The position numbers were made by a program, and so were the translations under genes. The notes under the pieces were generated by a model. The model was not told the origin of the DNA and did not search any database. It saw nothing but the letters and a program-made list of their open reading frames with translations. Shown piece after piece: positions 59,262 to 64,000 of a DNA stretch of 64,000 bases; the stretch's first letter is position 1, and the number at the start of each line of letters is the position of its first letter. The DNA comes from Asaia bogorensis (GTDB taxonomy: Bacteria; Pseudomonadota; Alphaproteobacteria; Acetobacterales; Acetobacteraceae): contig NZ_UEGO01000003.1 in assembly GCF_900465345.1 (NCBI RefSeq), positions 1 to 64,000 on the forward strand. Reading direction: 5' to 3'.

Positions 59262-61140
59262 AGCGGTGAAAGACGCCATCGATGGCGCGAATGTCGTTGC
59301 CATGAGTGGTAAGGTGGCGAGACGAAAGCCGAAGGCAGAGAGCAAATGCGGTCGATTTTATGCGACTGACGATGGCCTTTTCCGCCGGTCGTTTGACGAC
59401 AAAAAGCAGGATATATTCATCGGCTCCCGTATCGACGTTGTGGCGGAAACGCGCGACGGGGAGAGTGGTAATTGGGGCGTTCTCCTCGAATGGATCGACC
59501 GGGACGGGATCGATCACGTCGAGAGCTTTGCAAGAGAGGCGGCCACGGGAGATTGCGCGGCTATTCGTAGTCGTCTTGCGCATGGTGGCGTTCGGCTCGA
59601 ACCGGGTGCGGCCGCCAAAAATGCTTTTGCTGAATGGTTCGCTTCAATCACCTCCCCTGACAGGGCTCGTTGCGTCGAGCGAATTGGCTGGCATGAAGTC
59701 GGAATGCGTCCGGTCTTTGCTCTGCCCGCCGTCACCTATGGCGAGACGCGAGAGCGTGTTGTGCTCCAACGTGAGAGCCCCGAGCCAGACCTGTTTGGCG
59801 TAGCTGGCACCGTCGCGGACTGGCGTGAATCGATCGGGCTGATGTGCCGGGGTAATTCGCGTCTTATTATGGCAGCATCGGCAGCGTTCTCGGGGTCGCT
59901 GCTCTATCTGATTGGCGAAGATGGCGGCGGGTTTAATCTCGTCGGTGCGTCACGTGTTGGCAAATCGACCGCGCTACATGTGGCGGCATCCGTGATTGGT
60001 GGCACCTCCGCGCTCGGTGCTGGCGGCTACATAAAAAGCTGGCGGGCGACGGGTAACGCGCTCGAAAGCGTGGCTCAAGGGTCCTGTGATGCGACTCTTG
60101 CCCTCGATGAGCTTGGCTCGCTGGACCCTCGTGAAGTGGGTGATGTCGCTTATATGCTCGCCAACGGCTCCGGTAAGGCGCGCGCTAACAGGACGGGTGG
60201 TTCACGCGCCATCGCGCGTTGGCGCCTCCTGTTTCTAAGCACTGGTGAAAAAGGTCTGGCCGATTTGAACGCTGAGGCTGGCCGTGCGACCAAAGCTGGG
60301 CAGGAAGCGCGTTTCGTTGATGTCCCTGCCGATGCAGGAGCAGGCTACGGCTTATTCGAGAACCTGCATCACGAGGATGCGCCCGGTGATCTGGCCGAAT
60401 GCTTGCGTGAAAAAACGGGCAAAATCTATGGCGCTCCCTTCCAGGCTTTTCTGGCACACCTCACGGGCTGGATAAGCCGGGATGGTCTCCCGGCTGTCCG
60501 TGAGATGCTGCGTGCTCGTGTGGCCAGGGTGTCCGCTGACTACCTCACGAATTGGACAGACGCTTCAGGTCAGGTTCGATCCGTCGCAAGGCGCTTCGCC
60601 ATCGTTGTTGTGGGTGGGGAGCTTGCGACGGAATGGGGGATCACAGGATGGGATGCAGATACAGCGCGTGAACTGGTTCGCCTATGCTTCCAATCATGGC
60701 TGTCGCAGCGTGGAACGGTAGGTCGTAGGGAGGATGAACAAGCCGTGGCTCAACTACGGGACTTTCTTGCCCGTCATAGTGAGGCGCGCTTCGAACGTTG
60801 GATTGATCCTGGGGCTCTTGAGGGTGATCCGCCTGACGATATGGTCGGGCCGCCATCTGAGAGGTTTAGGACGCAAAATCGGGCAGGATGGAAGCGTTGG
60901 TGCAAGCTTGGTGATGGTGTCTGGGGATGGGCTTTTTATCTGACCAGTCCAGGCATGAAGGAGGCATTGCTCGGCCTCAATCAGGTCGATGCCAAGCGCG
61001 TTTTGCAAGAGCGGGATTTCCTCGTGGCGGGCCGCGATGGGAAGTTCTCGGGACTGCACTCGCCGCCAGGCATAAAGTCCGTCCGTCTCTACGAGGTTCG
61101 ATCATCTATCCTTGGGGAGAGCGCGGGCGATAGCGATTGA
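59227..61140 (+). CDS. DUF927 helicase-like ATPase
   Basis: 637 residues from MTKQEHAPRGRK (GCGGGGG element upstream). DUF927 texts are WHEVGMRPVFALPAVTYGE, then Walker A GASRVGKST (about 240-248) and acidic Walker-B region LALDELGSLDPREVGDVAYMLANG. These are superfamily-3/DnaB-like helicases paired with primases in plasmids, phages and satellites. Longer in-frame starts at 59206 and 59209 have no better signal. It supports autonomous replication of the excised island. Confidence 0.88.
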   Translation: MTKQEHAPRGRKAVKDAIDGANVVAMSGKVARRKPKAESKCGRFYATDDGLFRRSFDDKKQDIFIGSRIDVVAETRDGESGNWGVLLEWIDRDGIDHVESFAREAATGDCAAIRSRLAHGGVRLEPGAAAKNAFAEWFASITSPDRARCVERIGWHEVGMRPVFALPAVTYGETRERVVLQRESPEPDLFGVAGTVADWRESIGLMCRGNSRLIMAASAAFSGSLLYLIGEDGGGFNLVGASRVGKSTALHVAASVIGGTSALGAGGYIKSWRATGNALESVAQGSCDATLALDELGSLDPREVGDVAYMLANGSGKARANRTGGSRAIARWRLLFLSTGEKGLADLNAEAGRATKAGQEARFVDVPADAGAGYGLFENLHHEDAPGDLAECLREKTGKIYGAPFQAFLAHLTGWISRDGLPAVREMLRARVARVSADYLTNWTDASGQVRSVARRFAIVVVGGELATEWGITGWDADTARELVRLCFQSWLSQRGTVGRREDEQAVAQLRDFLARHSEARFERWIDPGALEGDPPDDMVGPPSERFRTQNRAGWKRWCKLGDGVWGWAFYLTSPGMKEALLGLNQVDAKRVLQERDFLVAGRDGKFSGLHSPPGIKSVRLYEVRSSILGESAGDSD

Positions 61141-61149
61141 AGTTGCAGG

Positions 61150-61455
61150 CTTGCGAAATTGCGCAAGTTGCCGTCGATGGGCGGATTGAGGGTCGGGACA
61201 TTGTTCCGGCCCTTTTCGTATCTGATGGCTATCTCAAAATCCTAATCAGGATACGGGACCTTTCATTGCCGGATTATCCGGCAATGGGCTTTGGTGGCCC
61301 GACCGTGGATGCCACAAGCGAACATAGTATATGGCCCGACAAGAAGGGGTACCACCGTAACGGCGTTACCCTCCGCGTGGGCTCTCTTTCGGTAAGAGTG
61401 TCACCATGATGGTGATACCCCATCACGAGAAAGGTATGGCTGTGGCAGCCACACC
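61150..61455. repeat. second array of short hairpins
   Basis: Dyads at 61150 (CTTGCG), 61217-61255 (CGTATC...GATACG with inner ATCCT/AGGAT), 61264 (CATTGCCGG, loop ATTAT), 61286 (GGGC), 61347 (11 bp with two mismatches, loop TAA), 61398 (TCACCA, loop TGA) and 61433 (TGGCTG, loop TGG). The last two kinds have relatives in the 46.1-46.8-kb array (TGGCTG with loop TTA; the terminator stem). Bases 61456-61552 hold nothing recognisable, and no coding frame in 61141-61678 is convincing. Confidence 0.75.
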
Positions 61456-61552
61456 TACAGAAGGGGACCAGATAACGGCGGGAGTGCTCGTCGCGGTGCG
61501 GAGATGGCCTTGCCGCTGCCTACAGGCTTCCATGTCCCTGATGCATGTCTCG

Positions 61553-61672
61553 CATTGTTCCAATAGGGCAAGGTCTAGTGGAACAATGAGACTGGAACAC
61601 TTTTCCGTTCCAATAGGGTTGATTTTATAGTTTTGGAACGCCTATAAGATAGGGTCTAGACCCTAAAGGAAC
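61553..61672. promoter_or_regulatory. probable res site of the serine resolvase
   Basis: Six GTTCC/GGAAC half-sites lie at 61557, 61580, 61594, 61607, 61635 and 61668. The first two sit in a 10-bp perfect dyad (CATTGTTCCA...TGGAACAATG), the next two in TGGAAC-8-GTTCCA. A 14-bp palindrome, AGGGTCTAGACCCT, lies between the last two. The three-part layout directly upstream of the resolvase gene fits a res site with subsites I-III and would also autoregulate the gene. Confidence 0.65.
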
Positions 61673-61678
61673 ACTTCG

Positions 61679-62242
61679 ATGAAAATCGGCTACGCTCGCA
61701 CTTCCACCACAGAGCAAATCGCAGGGCTTGCTGGGCAGGAGCGTGATTTGCAGGCTGCCGGTTGCGAGCGGGTGTTCGCGGAGCAGATCAGCGGGGCGAT
61801 CACTGAACGTCCGCGCCTCATGGCTGCTCTGGATACCATGCGTGCAGGAGATGTGCTTGTGGTGACAAAGCCGGATCGTCTGGCGCGCTCAACGTCAGAC
61901 CTTCTAAGGCACGTCGAGGACCTCAAGATAAAAGGGTGCGGTTTGATCGTGCTCAGCATGAGCGGTGTCACACTCGACACGACGAACCCGACCAGCAAGC
62001 TCATGCTCACCATGCTGGCCGCCGTCGCTGAATTTGAACGTGATCTAATGAAAGAGCGTCAGGCTGAGGGCATCGCGAAGGCTCAGGGCGACGGCAAATA
62101 CAAGGGGCGTAAGCCCTCTGCCCGTAATCAGGCAGAGGAAGTGAAGTCTCTGGCTAGCCAGGGCGTTTCGGCAGCCGAGATTGCGAGACGCCTTAAGATC
62201 GGGCGAACCTCTGTTTATCGGTGTTTGGGGCGCGTGGCGTAA
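61679..62242 (+). CDS. serine recombinase (resolvase/invertase type)
   Basis: 187 residues. The catalytic Ser9 lies in IGYARTST. The family blocks VVTKPDRLARST and LMLTMLAAVAEFERDLMKERQAEGIAKA follow, then a C-terminal HTH (VSAAEIARRLKIGRTSVYRCL). It is complete and of normal length. It probably resolves dimers of the island or replicon through the upstream res-like site. Confidence 0.92.
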   Translation: MKIGYARTSTTEQIAGLAGQERDLQAAGCERVFAEQISGAITERPRLMAALDTMRAGDVLVVTKPDRLARSTSDLLRHVEDLKIKGCGLIVLSMSGVTLDTTNPTSKLMLTMLAAVAEFERDLMKERQAEGIAKAQGDGKYKGRKPSARNQAEEVKSLASQGVSAAEIARRLKIGRTSVYRCLGRVA

Positions 62243-62358
62243 GCTGAGCCACATTGGCTCCGAAGGTGAGGCGCGGCGCGCGGGCAGCGCAAAGGCTTCT
62301 TTCCCGCCGCTTTTTCAATTACGGACATCACACCGCATACGAGACCGTCTTTGTTGCA

Positions 62359-62381
62359 AGATATGCATCTAATGCATATCT
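62359..62381. repeat. 10-bp perfect hairpin with 3-base loop
   Basis: AGATATGCAT and ATGCATATCT flank the loop CTA. A smaller one (CTAGGA, loop GTT, TCCTAG) lies at 62462-62476. Both are in the 62243-63113 gap, which holds no convincing gene. Besides these and the 9-bp repeats the gap has a CCCC/GGGG dyad near 62811 and a short GTT run near 62875. Confidence 0.7.
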
Positions 62382-62493
62382 GAGGATGCTCTCACTGATC
62401 TCCACTCACAGAGACAATGATGGGTTGGTTAGCTGGGTAAAGCGCCGATGGGCAGTGGGAGCTAGGAGTTTCCTAGAGTTTCACCCATCGTTC

Positions 62494-62643
62494 CCCACAC
62501 CTCCCACACCTTTCTTTCTATCGGGTGAGGATTGGTGTGGGGGGTATAAACAAAGCAATATCAGTATGTTGTGTCGTTCCCCACACCTCCCACACCTCCC
62601 ACACCTATTTTCTGTATGGGTAGAGAAAGAGAGAAGGTGTGGA
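62494..62643 (-). repeat. cluster of CCCACACCT (inverse of AGGTGTGGG) near the right island end
   Basis: Exact CCCACACCT units are at 62494, 62503, 62580, 62589 and 62598. Imperfect copies in the other orientation are TGGTGTGGG near 62534 and AGGTGTGGA at 62635. The motif and head-to-tail spacing are the same as at 43198-43353, but the cluster is inverted relative to it. Probably the second set of recombinase arm sites. Confidence 0.85.
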
Positions 62644-63113
62644 GCACCCTAACGCATGCGCCGAGCGCATATCTCAGAACAGCCGGATTGATCGTTATTA
62701 CAGTTTGCGCGTGTTGCCCTCTCTGTAACCTGGCTTACCCGACCTGGTTGGCGCTGATCAGCCAGGCACCTCGGAGTGACCTGAAAAATTTGGGTCCCTC
62801 CTAGAGAGGCCCCCTGCCGGGGATTGTTCGCACCCCGGTCGGCCACACTCTTCGATAATATCAAAAACAGGTTGGTGTTGTTGTTGTTGTCGTATCGACA
62901 GAGCACGCGATGGCAGGGGTTAGCTCTCCAATGAGAGAAAATGCGTCCGTCTGCATCCGAGCGCCGATTCTAGCGTTGGTGCGCTCTGCGGCTTACAGCG
63001 CAGAAAAAATGAGACAGATGACTCCGGAAATGCTCCGGATCATAGGAGGCGCGATGACAACGCAGATCACTTCGCATGATAGCGCGAGCAAGATACTGAT
63101 TTTCTTGGAGAAA

Positions 63114-63189
<76 letters not shown>

Positions 63190-63281
63190 GTCCTTGGCGC
63201 GGTGCTATAGCCGAGACCGGGGCCGACTGCAACAGGGCAAACACCTATCTCTCAATGGAATCGTCCGCTACACTATGATTC

Positions 63282-64000
63282 ATGTCTGATCGCTTCCACA
63301 AGCGTCTCTGGCGCAACGCTGTCACCATGGCTTCCGCAGTGCCTCCCACACCGACACTCAAGGTTGTGGAAGGTTTGCGAGAGTGCCCTGATTGTGGCCT
63401 GTTCCAGACGGTACCTCGCCTGAGACGGGGGCAGGTGGCCTATTGCACGCGCTGCGATGCCCAGTTGGCACGCAGGCGTCGCACACCGCCGATTGCGGCA
63501 CCTACCGCCTTCTGTCTGGCCTCGGCAGCGCTTTATATTGCGCTACTCATCACCCAGCTTCTCACCATAAATGTGCATGGTCGGGTCAATACAGTCACCA
63601 TTCTCACCGGACCGATCGAACTCGGTCGGGAAGGGTTTGGCGAGATCGGTTTGATCGTCGGGCTGACGACACTCATCATGCCCGGTGTGGTCATTGCCCT
63701 CATGGGGGCGATTCTGGTGGGCGCCAGCCGTCGTACCATGCCCGATTGGGCGCCGCGTTTGATGTCCTGGTACGAAAGACTGCGCGAATGGTCGATGATC
63801 GAGGTTTATATCCTCGGTGTGTTCGTCGCCTATACCAAGCTGATCGATCTGGCGATTGTCGATCTCCAGGCCGGTGTCTTTCTGATTGCCGCGCTCATGA
63901 TCACCATGGCGGCCACAGATTCCACCCTCGATGTCGAGCGTATCTGGGACAACCGCGATATCCGTGAGGAAATGGCGGATGGTCAGGGACGTATCCTGCC
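63282..64000 (+). CDS. PqiA-like membrane protein (partial, runs off the window)
   Basis: Reading from the ATG at 63282 (MSDRFHKRLWRNAVTMASAV) the frame is open to the last base. It has paired cysteines CPDCG and YCTRCD before the first membrane helix and the hydrophobic segments AAPTAFCLASAALYIALLITQLL, LIVGLTTLIMPGVVIALMGAIL and MIEVYILGVFVAYTKLIDL, as in paraquat-inducible protein A. PqiA works with MCE-type PqiB in envelope lipid homeostasis. Probably chromosomal flank. The C-terminal end is outside the window. Confidence 0.78.
   Translation, partial: MSDRFHKRLWRNAVTMASAVPPTPTLKVVEGLRECPDCGLFQTVPRLRRGQVAYCTRCDAQLARRRRTPPIAAPTAFCLASAALYIALLITQLLTINVHGRVNTVTILTGPIELGREGFGEIGLIVGLTTLIMPGVVIALMGAILVGASRRTMPDWAPRLMSWYERLREWSMIEVYILGVFVAYTKLIDLAIVDLQAGVFLIAALMITMAATDSTLDVERIWDNRDIREEMADGQGRIL

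Overview
The window is GC-rich alphaproteobacterial DNA. The gene types and the trb/integrase set-up look like an acetic acid bacterium (Acetobacteraceae), but this is an inference and no species marker is present. It contains two integrated elements in neighbouring tRNA loci, with a short stretch that looks chromosomal between them and more at the right edge.

Region 1 (1 to about 40080) is the right part of an integrative conjugative-type element. Its cargo is metal and metalloid resistance: a broken arsH and arsO; a Cu/Ag RND efflux operon (cusA-cusB-cusC-fixH-like); a DMT transporter with a His-rich tail; two mercury-type loci (merT-like genes, GDCCVxC protein, MerR regulators); short and long CDF transporters; YnfA; a MerR-controlled Zn/Cd/Pb P-type ATPase; and a second RND system of the Czc type. 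After a NepR-like gene and a poorly coding gap comes a conjugation operon, traG-copG-trbBCDEJLFGI-DUF2274, then LysR, a hypothetical gene, a decayed GST and a tyrosine integrase. The element ends at a copy of the 3' half of tRNA-Gly(GCC). No relaxase gene is visible.

Region 2 (about 40081-42925) looks chromosomal: an outer-membrane beta-barrel protein and an APC amino-acid permease.

Region 3 (42926-63159) is a complete island of about 20.2 kb. It is bounded by a 46-bp direct repeat that is the 3' part of tRNA-Thr(CGT); the intact tRNA is at 63115-63189. It carries an integrase, a MbcA/ParS-RES toxin-antitoxin pair, RhuM, an ImmA-type peptidase with a membrane partner, an abortive-infection (Abi-C) protein with an XRE regulator, a tandem family of small Tat-signal-like proteins, a small HTH protein, a BRO/KilAC antirepressor-like protein, a Toprim primase, a DUF927 ATPase and a serine resolvase. 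This resembles a phage-satellite or mobilizable island with defence cargo. The segment 46.9-50.1 kb is a decayed paralogous copy of 51.8-57.2 kb, with a different defence gene next to the XRE gene. Two intergenic regions (46.09-46.85 and 61.15-61.46 kb) are packed with short, sequence-diverse, near-perfect hairpins. Clusters of a 9-bp motif (AGGTGTGGG) lie inside both ends of the island in opposite orientation.

The window closes with the start of a PqiA-like membrane protein gene that runs off the edge.
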